DNA of 64,000 nucleotides from contig JAVFKD010000002.1 in the NCBI GenBank assembly GCA_036429605.1, positions 806,001 to 870,000 of the forward strand. The letters run 5' to 3'. Positions 36,772 through 47,271 of the stretch are shown piece after piece. The position numbers and the translations under genes were made by a program. Below the pieces are notes generated by a model, which saw nothing but the letters and a program-made list of their open reading frames with translations, was not told the DNA's origin and ran no database searches. The stretch comes from Cladobotryum mycophilum. Its lineage: Eukaryota > Ascomycota > Sordariomycetes > Hypocreales > Hypocreaceae. Position 1 is the first letter of the stretch. Every line of letters begins with the position of its first letter.

Positions 36772-37979
36772 AAGGGGAGGTTGGTAGTCAGTTGGTGCTC
36801 ACACGATGAAAAGTAATGTTTCTTCAACGAGATGCTCAATATAATGGAACCAGCTGTTTCTTTATATCAATCATTATTGTGGAAGCACCACCATGTGAAA
36901 CACACCTTGGGGGCATGTACATCTCTGGAATTCTCAGAGTGACTCGGGTTTTGAAGAGTGATTCATCGGTGAGTATTGAAACTCTCCTCTACTTCTATAT
37001 GTGCTCCTAAGTCGGCACTTGGATGAGACATGGATTGATCGAGGCGGTGCTTTCTGCCTGGAGAGTCCCTAGTAAATGACTTGACGCTAAGCTGCTTAAA
37101 CTATTCGGAGTGATGGACCGATCCTTATGTCGGCATCTGCCTCATCGTTGTAGGGGAACCGTCCCGTAAACGGCTTTGATTATGTCACTTAAACCAGCTC
37201 ATGATCGAGAAGAGCACTGTGACAAGTATATACAAGCCTACAAATCTGGATTGAATAAAGATTTCTACCGCGAAGTTATATACTAGAATTGAAAAGGCCA
37301 ATAATATTGCAAAGACTGTTTTCACAAAGGTAACTGATTTGAGCATTGGTATCTAGGGTAGCATCTGGTTCAGTATTGACGCCAGCCAAAGAAGCAACAT
37401 CAACCTCAACATGAACATCGATATTAACCCTATTCGCAGGCATCCTAATAATATTGATTATGCTTATGCCTTGGCTTGTTGTTTCACCTAAAAAAGCTGA
37501 CTGTATGCTCAGAAACTTAAATTGCAAATTCAAATTGTACTCGATCTGATCGGTCGCCAGGAGGTAACTTGAACTTGTCCATTTTCAGAGGCTTCAGCCA
37601 CCAGCACCGCCTCAGGTTCCAACCACGATGGGAAGTTGGCACTCACAGCCCTGGCTGGCCGGCCACCAACATTGTCTGCCTACCAAAAGCGCCTCGTTAC
37701 TTCACTCCTCTTCAGCTCCTCTGATTATGCTTCCCGCTATACACACCATCAAACCTTTGACTCAATCGGCATTGTTGACCGGGCGCGGAGCGGCGTGACT
37801 CAAACCAGCAAGCGAAGGTATCGTTCTACAGTACACTTTCCTGTTTAAAGCCACACCATGGCTCGGGAAGCTGCAGAGTATATATACTACTTCCATAGCA
37901 CGCCTGTTGGATAGTTCTCTCTATATCATTAAAAAGAGATTCTCTTTCATCACCTACAGTCCATTCATTTCCTGGAAAC
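36772..37979. other. Intergenic region, 1.2 kb
   Basis: AT-rich region with no convincing gene; an 85-codon minus-strand frame at 37276-37533 is unrecognised and may be random. The final 120 bases hold the TATA-like element and leader of the vWA-RBR gene. Confidence 0.5.
37877..37886 (+). promoter_or_regulatory. Candidate TATA element of the vWA-RBR gene
   Basis: AGAGTATATATACTAC lies about 100 bases upstream of the start codon at 37980, a plausible core-promoter position. Position and sequence only; no other support. Confidence 0.4.
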
Positions 37980-40900
37980 ATGACAGACTCTGGGGACCGG
38001 GCCAATGGCCCTTATGACCTTTTGCTGCTCGTGGACGGCACATACTCGATGAAAGTCTTTGTCGAAGCCCTCAACAAATCACTTCAAGAAGTCATCAGCA
38101 TCTCAGCCCTCACAGCCTGCTTCGAGAGAATAGGCGTACTCGCCTATAGAGATTACTGCGCGGGGGAGTTGACGGAGTGGTCGGGCTGGTGCTCTCCTTC
38201 TGGTAAAGTCCAGGGCCCCGACATTGTATCCCAGGATGAGGTGCTGAAGATGGCACGCGGAATCGTGCCTGACCATGGGGGTGACTGGCCAGAGGCTGTC
38301 AAGACTGGTCTAGCCCAGGCTTATAGCGAGATGCGATCGGATGCGACGACAATCATCCTGCTCTACACTGATGCTCCTCCGCATTTCAAGGAAACTGATG
38401 GTCCTAATTTTTACAAGGAAAAGACGGCTCTCTCCAAAAACACCAAGTATGGGAAGACTGATAGCCTATTCGTTGACTGGACCTCTGCCGCCAAAACTCT
38501 TCGCTCTGGACCCAAGAAGGGTGTCGTGTTCAGCATGGTGCAAAAGTTTGGCACCAACACCTTCTCTCCATACCTTTACCTCTCCACCATAACGGGAGGA
38601 AACCTGTTTCTCATTGAGGAAATGGTTGCCGACAAAATCTCACAGCTTACTCTTGGAGTTTTACTAACTTGGATGCGGTTGGGTAAGACCATGACCGATA
38701 CCAAGACCTCGCAGGGCTTCATCGTTCGATACAAGTCCATTGATAAACTGGAGACTTTCACCAAGGAGGATGATACGAACTTTACAGAATTCATCATCAA
38801 GGGTCACTCTACAAAAACGCTTGCTGCCACTACTCTCCGGCGAAATACTACAACTGAAGAAATCACCCTCGGCGGCATGTCCGGTGTTGTAAAGGCACGT
38901 GGACCCAAGGTGGGCAGTTTTGCTGAAAAATATGCAAATGATGAAGAATACAAGAAGCTGGCGGCTGAGCAGCTGCGACGCATCATAGAGACAAGCGTAT
39001 CAGCAGTCTCCGTCAACCCAATTTTCGGAAGTCTTTGGCGAGCTGTCTGCAATGACAGGACCAACCCAGCCCGAGACGAGTTGATTCAGCTCTTTGGTCT
39101 GAGCGTGGACAGGATCTCTGATGCCGATGAGAAGGCTCGTATGAAGACATGGCTTGCGGAATCATACAATTATGTTGATGAGATTAATGATTTGATCAAG
39201 TCCGTTGCCTCCGAAGAACGCTTCCCTCTTCTTTTCCTGGATCCAACAGCAGATTTTGGAACTGCGAATGACGGCGGCGACGATGATAATAGCGCCGACA
39301 ACCGCCGGTTGCAAGACTTTACGCGAGCAGAGTTGCTAGAAATTGGAAGGTCATGCGACTACAAGATCCTGCGGCGACTTGGCAAGGTGTTGACACGCTT
39401 AACCTTTGTCCAAGACAAGGAGAGTCTGCCAGAGCATATTCGCAAGATGGGAAGTGGCAAGGGAGGAGTTGCATGTGTTCCTTTGGCCTTGACCAAGGAA
39501 ACGTATAAACGCCAATTTTGGAAGATTCTCTTGCACGCAGTTCTCCCGGGGACGAAATTGGGAGCACGACCTGCTGCTTTATTGGCCGCGTTGGCACTCC
39601 GTATGGGCATTGCTCCGCTCCGAGATGCAGCAGATCAGGAGCTCATGCACTTCCGCGATAATTGGAACACAATTGAGATTCCGGAGACGTGGAATCTTGG
39701 CTGTTTCAATCTTCTCCTTGATGCCGATGACAATTACGAAAAGAGGGTTGCTGATGGTGCGACTGCCAGACAGACCCCAGACTCTCGCATCTTGAATGAG
39801 AGGGATAGAGATGTCTTTAGATCGCTGGTGGATTACAAGATGCTTGAGCTCAATCTTGAGACAACACTTCAGGCAAAGATTGGCTGGAGCCCTGACAAGG
39901 ACAAGGTTCCTTTAGGACCGGTCGTGATTTGCAAGAAATGCGAGCTGCCTCGTTCAGTCACTATCATGGCATCCGGCGGTGTCTGTGGATTATGCGAGGT
40001 TGAAACTACCACCTGCCCGTGTCTAGTGTGCCGCAAAGCCGAGGACCATGAGGAACGTTTGAAGAAGAATGTTTCAGCCGATCACAACGAAACGTCAACA
40101 GCATATTGGGTTGAGTGTGGACAGACGGCATGCCGCGCCCAGTATGTCGTTTACAACCCAGATGCTCTAAATGTTCGCCCAAAGTGCTACTTTTGTCGGC
40201 ATGCTGAGAAGGGCAGGACGGGCCAGGCGCCCGCGGTTGAATGCTCCAAGTGTCTGAACCGAATCATTTGGCCTTATGAACACCGTCCTGAGGACCTAGA
40301 TTTCTCAAAGTATGAATGCTCCGCCTGTCTTGCTGGCAAGTCAACCGTTATTGAGGAGGAGACATCAGCTCGCAAATTGAGTAACGAGAACGGCTGGGAA
40401 TGGCTCCTCAAGAATGAAGACAAGACCATCAAGGAACCGTTCAATGGCAGGACAGTATTTTACACAGCTTCCCATTGCACACTTGAGAATCTTCCTACAA
40501 AGGTGGAGGTGCTTCCCGCTGTTGACAGTGAGTTCTCCATCAGGGGTAAGCTGGTGCGCAACTCGGAAGACCTAAGGGGTGCCCTGCTCAAGTGGGTCAA
40601 GTCACGACGGACAGAATCTGCAACATGCAGCCTCTGCTTTTCCAACTTCCGCAAGTCGGATATCCGACAGGCCTGTGGCCGTTCTGGATGTAACCAGCTC
40701 ATCTGTAACGGCTGCCGAAAGGACTGGTATGGAATCAATGCTCCCGGGCGAATCATCAACGTTGCTGCTCTTCGATGTCCTTTCTGTCGAAGGCAACCCG
40801 CACCAAAGGTAGTCAGCTCGTTCGGAATCACACGCCTTGGCGATCTCCGCTCAGCGGTGGAAGAAAGCGGCTCCTGGATCTACGCCTGGTGTGTAGACTG

Positions 40901-41210
40901 TGGCTTCGCACGACAGTACGTCGAGCGTGTGTGTGCCGCCGGTGCCCCCGAAGAGCTCACAGGCTGGCGATGTGAACCCTGCACTCCAGCCAAGAAGAGT
41001 AATAATCCAACAACGATTCCCATGTGTCCAGGCTGTGGGGTGGCGACGGAAAAGACGTCGGGCTGTGATCACATAACATGCCCTTGTGGAACGCATTGGT
41101 GCTATGCTTGTGGGGAGGCTACGGACCCGGGTGAGATTTACACGCATATTTCTCGGGAGCATGGTGGATTGGAGTGGGATGATGATGGAGATGATGACGA
41201 TTATTACTGA
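37980..41210 (+). CDS. vWA domain protein with C-terminal RING-between-RING (RBR) type zinc modules
   Basis: 1,076 residues in one uninterrupted exon. An N-terminal von Willebrand A-like domain (about residues 10-240) has a MIDAS-like DGTYS after LLLL-type hydrophobics, plus GDWPEA and TIILLYTDAPPHF. A helical middle follows. A Cys-rich zone (about 645-785) has several CxxC pairs (CKKC, CGLC, CPCLVC, CYFC, CSKC, CSAC). The C-terminus resembles an RBR ubiquitin ligase: RING1-like (TCSLCFSNFRKSDIRQACG ... LRCPFCRRQ, about 880-940), an IBR-like part (WCVDCGFARQYVERVCAAG ... CEPC), and RING2 (MCPGCGVATEKTSGCDHITC, then CGTHWCYACGE). In RING2 the Cys of SGCDH, near residue 1029, sits where RBR ligases carry the catalytic Cys. 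An acidic tail ends the protein. Domain reading is from motifs; ligase activity is inferred. It converges on the NLR gene, 291 bases away. Confidence 0.82.
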   Translation: MTDSGDRANGPYDLLLLVDGTYSMKVFVEALNKSLQEVISISALTACFERIGVLAYRDYCAGELTEWSGWCSPSGKVQGPDIVSQDEVLKMARGIVPDHGGDWPEAVKTGLAQAYSEMRSDATTIILLYTDAPPHFKETDGPNFYKEKTALSKNTKYGKTDSLFVDWTSAAKTLRSGPKKGVVFSMVQKFGTNTFSPYLYLSTITGGNLFLIEEMVADKISQLTLGVLLTWMRLGKTMTDTKTSQGFIVRYKSIDKLETFTKEDDTNFTEFIIKGHSTKTLAATTLRRNTTTEEITLGGMSGVVKARGPKVGSFAEKYANDEEYKKLAAEQLRRIIETSVSAVSVNPIFGSLWRAVCNDRTNPARDELIQLFGLSVDRISDADEKARMKTWLAESYNYVDEINDLIKSVASEERFPLLFLDPTADFGTANDGGDDDNSADNRRLQDFTRAELLEIGRSCDYKILRRLGKVLTRLTFVQDKESLPEHIRKMGSGKGGVACVPLALTKETYKRQFWKILLHAVLPGTKLGARPAALLAALALRMGIAPLRDAADQELMHFRDNWNTIEIPETWNLGCFNLLLDADDNYEKRVADGATARQTPDSRILNERDRDVFRSLVDYKMLELNLETTLQAKIGWSPDKDKVPLGPVVICKKCELPRSVTIMASGGVCGLCEVETTTCPCLVCRKAEDHEERLKKNVSADHNETSTAYWVECGQTACRAQYVVYNPDALNVRPKCYFCRHAEKGRTGQAPAVECSKCLNRIIWPYEHRPEDLDFSKYECSACLAGKSTVIEEETSARKLSNENGWEWLLKNEDKTIKEPFNGRTVFYTASHCTLENLPTKVEVLPAVDSEFSIRGKLVRNSEDLRGALLKWVKSRRTESATCSLCFSNFRKSDIRQACGRSGCNQLICNGCRKDWYGINAPGRIINVAALRCPFCRRQPAPKVVSSFGITRLGDLRSAVEESGSWIYAWCVDCGFARQYVERVCAAGAPEELTGWRCEPCTPAKKSNNPTTIPMCPGCGVATEKTSGCDHITCPCGTHWCYACGEATDPGEIYTHISREHGGLEWDDDGDDDDYY

Positions 41211-41501
41211 GTTTGGCTAGTAGGAATTTCTTGTATGGATAAATATCGTTGCAGTCTGTCTTGTATACCCATAATAACTCTGATTATCAACCCTCAATGA
41301 AGCTATTCCCATGTATTTTGACTTGGACGTAAAGTGATGCCGGGGTAGTACATATATAAGTAAATTAACCTATTTGATGCTCATTAATTGCCATACATGG
41401 TGAATGTGTCACAAACTATGGTGTGTATATCGAATGGAAGCCCCATTTGTCCCGCAAATTATCCATACAGTCTCAAAACAACCTCGCATTACCTCACATC
41501 T

Positions 41502-44331
41502 TCATCTAACCAACCCCGTTGGCCTCCTAACCTCAGAATCATACTCGACGCTGCTGACATCTGAATACCGCGGCGCCGTTGGGCGACGATTTGCAGATGT
41601 AGCACTCTCAACCTCCCGGCTGATCTCCCGACTAAACGTCCCCCTTACTTTTGCCATTAGCCTTTTGCGTCTTGAAGGCACAGCTATACTACTATCCGTG
41701 TTGTTCCTGACTAGCTGCTTCCCTCCATTCCCACCCACAAACGGTTTTGGGCGATATTTCGCCCCCAGTCTCCACGTCAGATTCATATCGTCTCCCCCTT
41801 TTTGGAAAATCTGCAGGTTCGCCGGCTGCTGTATGAAACAAGGCTTCCGCCACTCTGGTGTTTTCTGATCCAGAGTAGCCGTGTCGCACGGGTAGAGTTT
41901 CTCCTCAACATAAGTCAATAAGTCGAACTTGCTAGCAAGTTCAACAAAATTAGTGATCTGCGGCATCGCGATGAGACTGTGCATAGCATCAGAAAAGCCC
42001 CATTTGCTGAAATTTTGCATAATGATGGCTTCAAGATCATCTAACCAAGCTGATTCTGGGTGCCCTGCCACTTCGCATTGGTACGCATAGTATAGGCACT
42101 CAAGGAACCATTGTTTTAGGTACGGTTTCATGTATTGGAATCGGTGCAAATGCATCATTGACCGAACTTGCCCCAGAGATGCTGAAAAGAGAACTTTTTT
42201 GGATCAAAGTCGGCGCCAGCAACGTCGAAGAGTTTGGATCGTATGGTGGTGGTGCAGAGGTAGTCTGACACGGTTCTATGCAAGAAGCCAACCCTTTCGG
42301 AAAACAAAACATGCGATTCAGACTCTGGACTAATTCTGATCAAATCTCTGCATTGTGCAATGAGCTGCCGCTTCTTGACGGCCAAGGCTTCTGCCTCGAC
42401 TGTATTGACATCTGGCCAATTGCGGAGGAAAGGGAGCGGTTCAGTCGACATAGGTTCGTCCTCAAGATTTAGGAAGTAAAATGTGAGCAAAGGAAAAGAA
42501 GACTCTGCATAGCTCATGGTGAGGAAGAGCCGCACAGCGCGCTTCTTGTAAACATCTTCAACCTCATCAAGTATATGGCCAAAGTATGCCAATAAGTCTG
42601 AAGGTAGATCATCAAGCCTTTGTTGAAGGTCTGTGATGGTATCTTCGCTCCTTAGTCCACGAATGAGAGAGCGTACCACAAGAAAGACCCAGAGGAAAAC
42701 ACCGTGGGCTTTCCCCTTGATTAATGACACGAGTTGTAGAGTAGCCCCTTTGTCTCTACCTTGTAGCCGCCGGAATTGCGCGTCTTCCTCGAGAGTGTCT
42801 CTTATGTATTGCTCAATATCGCGATTCGTGAGATCCTGAAGATGCAACTTCCATGGACTGCTCTTGAATGCATTGGAAAAGTCAGGCCACTCCCGACTCG
42901 ACACGCAGATTTTGTAATTAGGACATTTGCCGATCCCCCACAGAGCTTGAAGGAGTTCCTGATGATTATCACTGCTCTCATCAAGCCCGTCTATGAAAAG
43001 ACAAACTCTGAGCGGTGGAAATTGAAGAGTCCCTATGACAAGTAGCGCCTGGAGGAGTTCAGAGTGACTCCAATGACTGAAGCTCTCAGAATATGGTGCC
43101 GACCACCGATTCGCCATGACGACTGGCATCAGATTAGGTCTTGTCCCCAGAATCTGTATCAAAAGCGAGCGGAAGAGGCCTTCTTGCGATTTCTGGATTG
43201 TAGTCCCGAGACTCCAAAAGTAATAATCCGCAATGATGAGGTCACAAGTGCTTGCCCATTGACGTAGATATTTGGTTGTTGTTGGATGCTGTCTAAGAAA
43301 TTTCATCAGAGTCGATTTGCCTGAGCCAGCCTTCCCGGCCACCCAATAAATGCCACTGCTCCCATCGACTTCGTTGTTCCTCTGAAACCAGTCGGCCAAG
43401 TTAATGTTGGAGTCGTTCCTGAAGATCCAGTTGAAGGTTTTTTCGTGTGCATCCATGATGGAGGATTCGCGCTCCTTGAGTAGGTTGAAATGGAGCTGTT
43501 GCAAGATGGCTTCATGTTTCTTCTCCACCAAACTTCCCATTCTTTCAGTGTAATCGTCTACCATGATTTGTAGGCTCGCAATCAATGATGAGTGTTTTTG
43601 AGAGACCTGCACATGCACATGAAGTGGAGCTTCCTCTTCCTGGGCCTTGGCAGAGAGTTTCATCCAGCTGCGCTTGTCTTTGGTGGCCACGTTTTGGTCA
43701 TTTGGCTTGTGACGTGTGATTTTGATGAGACACTGAATCATATCATCAATACTTGCTGTAATCTCTTTTTGCAAGGCTTCAGTGGAGTCGACGAATATGC
43801 GCAAGGTCTGTCCAAGCTCTTTTTCCTCTCTCTAAAATGAATGAATGAGCATAATGGTGATTCGTTGGGGGCAGCGATAGGTTACATACCGTAGGATACC
43901 AAGCAGGTGAGCGGAAACTCCATTTTGGATATCTTGCAAGCGAGACGCCAAATCCTTCAGCTCCCTTTTTTGTATAGTGATAGGCCGAAGTTGTGTATGT
44001 TTTCGAACAAGTTGCCACTTGGAGTCCTTGGTTTGAAGTTATCGATTATGGAGGATACCTCGTTGGATAATGAGATGCACTCGACGGCGAGGTCTTCCAA
44101 CGTTCTATCCTTGGCAAGATTGGAAGCGTCCTGGTTTGAAGCCTTGACCCTGGATATGATGTCTTTCATGTCTGTCATGGCATCCTCCATATGCTGTTTC
44201 TCCTTTGGAGATGGCCGGTTGCTTTGTGAGATCTCAATGGTCCGCGATACAACCGCGATGGCATGTTCTGAGAACTGGGCGATATTGCCGGCCAGCCCAA
44301 CCGCTGCAATGGTCTGCATGGTGCCCTCCAT
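41502..44331 (-). CDS. NACHT-type NLR-like STAND NTPase
   Basis: About 923 residues after correction. Exons are 43890-44331 and 41502-43829; the 60-nt intron (43830-43889) uses a GTATGT donor and an AGAG acceptor. Two A6 runs (T6 on the + strand at 43966-43971 and 42195-42200) are each one base short; A7 in both gives one frame. The N-terminal domain (MQTIAAVGLAGNIAQFSEHA and following helices) is of the kind common at the start of fungal NLR-like proteins. The NACHT core has Walker A VAGKAGSGKSTLMKFL, Walker B VCLFIDGLDESSD and the sensor-like ICVSSREWPDF. The C-terminal third is helical with HRTVSDYL, followed by a basic Arg/Ser tail. No ankyrin, WD40 or TPR repeats are visible. Fungal relatives control self/non-self recognition and regulated cell death; here that is inference. 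Confidence 0.82.
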
Positions 44332-46003
44332 CGTTGGCGACTCCAGCTTTTGCAGCCAGCACGCGTTGATTAACGTCTGTTTTCCAGGCTAAGACTTGTG
44401 GTTGTCATTGTAAACGTGAACGCAAAGGATTAGCTCATCAGACTGCGATGCGATGCGAAGGGCATCTTATAATGAAGGCGGTAAATGTGAGGCTGTCTGT
44501 CGAGCTGTCAGTCCACCTGGCTTTCAGTGAGGCGCTGAATCGTGGCTGGTAGGTGTGGGCTCAAATGCAGGCATACCCGAAAGGGTACCATGCAGCAGCC
44601 AAACGGGATTCGCCTGGTCGACAAAAGATGGGGCCTGCAGCGCGCTCATGGTGGAAGAGGGAACGCGTATTGGGCGCCGTTGACGTCGATGGTATGCAAA
44701 AATCAAGAAATATGTTTCAGAGGTAAGAAAGAAGTTGAGGCGATGTTTTACGGATGGACATGAATGAATGGATCTTGATGAAGAAACTAAGGTCGTGTGC
44801 TCCTGCATTAGCTACACTAATAAGCTCCTGCCCAAAGGTAAGAACCTGACACATGGATATGACGACGGCGGGTCCTTCTTTCAAAAAGACGGGAACTAGT
44901 AAATAATGAAAATAGGGATTAAAACATCTTAAGGTGTTAATAAACGGTAGAAATGATTACTTAATACGGAGTACTTAAATACCTACCTACACACACTTTT
45001 CCACGTAGCATCTGAAAAGAAAAAAGAAAGGAAAATAGAGATCCGATTCGAGGTTACACTTGTAAGCTGGATGTGCCGCTGATCACCATTTCCGTACCGC
45101 AATAGGCAATCCTTGGCTCTAAAAAGTTGTTTAGGTTGTATTTTATCTTGGGGGAGTTGATGATGAACATTGAGAAATAGACGATAACAAGGGGAATAAA
45201 CAGAAGAAGAAAAGGGAACCGTCAGATAAAGATGAAGCCAAAAGGGGTAATCGATGCGAGTCTGTCTACCTACCATACTCCCTTCTAAGTAGGTATGTAT
45301 GTATTTAGCATTCCAGCGTTTATCCTCCCCTAAGAGACTATAGTAGATATACCGAATAGCTAATCATTTAGGATATGCTTACTTAAGGTTACAGTGAGTT
45401 CAACCTCAAAAGCACGCACGCACGCACGCCCCCTGCTCGGCTTCGGAGTTGCGTAAGAAAATGAATGAAAAAGAAGAAGGATTCGCTTAGCCATACACGA
45501 TCCATCAAGTCGAACAGAACAGAACACCATAGAAAAGAAAGAGAAAAAAACACATTCGTCGAATCTATTTCTCAATCCGGACGCCGAAGAGGACGAGATT
45601 TTCCCCCATTGTGCGACTCCCCTCCCGACTTTCCTGGTTTCAAAACTTTCCTGAAAGGGCCTCGCCGAATCAAACCCGTGGAGTCCGTTTCCCGGGGCCC
45701 CGAAAAACCCGGCAACCTAAATAGGAAACCAGCGAAGTTTCGATGCCTTTTTTGAAGAGAAGTGCTGCGGATATTCATGTTATAGAGAGAACGGCTGTGC
45801 ATTGGGGCATCTACTATTAAAGGCATCAACTGAAAGCCCTCTTTCTTTTCCCTTTGGTTCTTTTCTCAAATCACAACGAGGTCTACGTCTTCAGAGTTTA
45901 CCATCAACCCCCATCACAAACTCACAGCATCATCCCTAATTACTAAAGACAAAACTTTTATCTTCTCTTCACACTCCCAATCACAACCCTTCCAACAAAC
46001 ATC
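44332..46003. other. 1.7 kb divergent intergenic region
   Basis: Between the divergent NLR and GNAT genes. It contains one ACGGAGTAC at 44966-44974, a CGCA tetramer repeat at about 45413-45429, and a GC-rich CCCGGGGCCCC stretch near 45691-45701. The last 150 bases form a pyrimidine- and A-rich leader. No supported coding region. Confidence 0.5.
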
Positions 46004-46705
46004 ATGGTTCTTCAAGTCGCTCCGGCCGGCGAGGCAGACGCCCCCCGCGCCATCACCATCGAGAACCTGGCCTACGGCCCCAGCCCCAACTCCAGAGTGC
46101 TCTTCCCGGGCCCGTTCCCCGAGGGGGACACTTTTAGGCTCAATGCTCTGGTGGAGGGGCGCCGCAAAGACCCGGCGTGCCAGTGGATGAAGGTGGTCGA
46201 CACCGAACTGGCATCGGGGGGCGGGGACGGCACGATTGCCTTTACCCAGTTTTTCGTCTGGGAGAGGGAGAGCATCAACCACCCTCGCGAGTGGGGACCG
46301 GGTACCAATGTCGAGGCCTGCGAGGCCTTGTTCGGGGGTATGAAGGCAAAATGGTGGGAGAGGTTCCAAGGAAGACCACACCTGTGTAAGTTCTCCCCTA
46401 GAGAGAGAGAGAGAGAGAAGGAAAAAAAAAAAACTAACTGCCATTTTGTAGACCTAAAGCTCCTTCATACTGACCCAGCACACCAGCGACGAGGGGCCGG
46501 CGGCATGCTGCTCACGTACATAACCAACGAGGCAGATCGTCTGGGCCTGGAAGCCTACCTCGAGGCTACCCCCGAAGGCTTCCCCCTCTACATAAAGTAC
46601 GGATTCGAGGAATTGGACAGACACAGCGTCGACTTCTCCAAGTGGGGAGGGGACTCGGAGCCGGAGAGTGTCTTGATGCTGCGAAAGGCGAAGATGTCGG
46701 GATGA
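46004..46705 (+). CDS. GNAT family N-acetyltransferase
   Basis: Acetyl-CoA-dependent acyltransferase, 211 residues from exons 46004-46385 and 46452-46705. The acetyl-CoA loop is LLHTDPAHQRRGAGGMLLTY (Q/R-x-x-G-x-G/A) directly after the intron. The terminal strand-turn GFPLYIKYGFEELD is the usual GNAT C-terminal element. The 66-nt intron (GTAAGT donor, TTGTAG acceptor, internal GA repeat) is a multiple of three and has no in-frame stop, so unspliced RNA would insert 22 mainly charged residues between the N-terminal helices and the CoA loop. Start at 46004 has an ACATCATGG context. Substrate unknown. The frame is intact. Confidence 0.85.
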   Translation: MVLQVAPAGEADAPRAITIENLAYGPSPNSRVLFPGPFPEGDTFRLNALVEGRRKDPACQWMKVVDTELASGGGDGTIAFTQFFVWERESINHPREWGPGTNVEACEALFGGMKAKWWERFQGRPHLCKFSPREREREKEKKKTNCHFVDLKLLHTDPAHQRRGAGGMLLTYITNEADRLGLEAYLEATPEGFPLYIKYGFEELDRHSVDFSKWGGDSEPESVLMLRKAKMSG

Positions 46706-47271
46706 AAAGGAAGCCATGCTGTCGATCCATTTGTAATCGATCCATTTGTAATCGACGACGACGACGACGACGACGACGAGCTATTATATGTTCTATATAG
46801 TATGACGACGTTGTTTAAAGCACCTAAAAATCCAACTATAGATCCCCCTTTATGCTATTCCAATCCCCCTCATTGGTTAATCGTAGCTTTCAACCCGTCT
46901 TGCATGATGAGTCACTGGCAGCCCCAATAAACCGATGCCGGTCCACTTTCAGCCAAAGCATCCACTCGTGTAGGACGATGTAACACGACCTGCAGTAGAA
47001 GCCAAAACACTAGCAACATTGCATGACAAATCCCCAATGAAACACTTGTCATTCGCTAATCTGGTCTTTGAATGTTGTCTGATCTCCACAGACAAGCGAC
47101 TCTTTGGGCAGCTTCACCCTCGGAGTGCCTCTGTTCACCGATCTGGACAGCGGCTGGTTTTTCCGGATCTGGCGTTTTGTTTTTCATTCTCACCGAGCGG
47201 TCTGTTGAGGCTGGAGACGTATGCTATCCGATGGGTCAGTCCATGTCCTCAAAGACCCCCCCTGAACACTG
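46706..47271. other. Convergent spacer
   Basis: 3' flanks of the GNAT gene and the transcription factor gene. It contains the 15-bp duplication and CGA array listed separately; nothing else notable. Confidence 0.5.
46722..46779. repeat. 15-bp direct duplication followed by (CGA)9
   Basis: TCGATCCATTTGTAA occurs twice head to tail (46722-46736 and 46737-46751), followed at 46753-46779 by nine CGA units. It lies just after the GNAT stop codon, in the probable 3' untranslated region. Confidence 0.9.

Noticed and set aside
37276..37533. 85-codon minus-strand open frame
   Set aside because: Unrecognised, short and AT-rich; no signal peptide or family motif.
41404..41868. 154-codon + strand open frame
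   Set aside because: Antisense to the C-terminal part of the NLR-like gene, which has clear coding character on the other strand.
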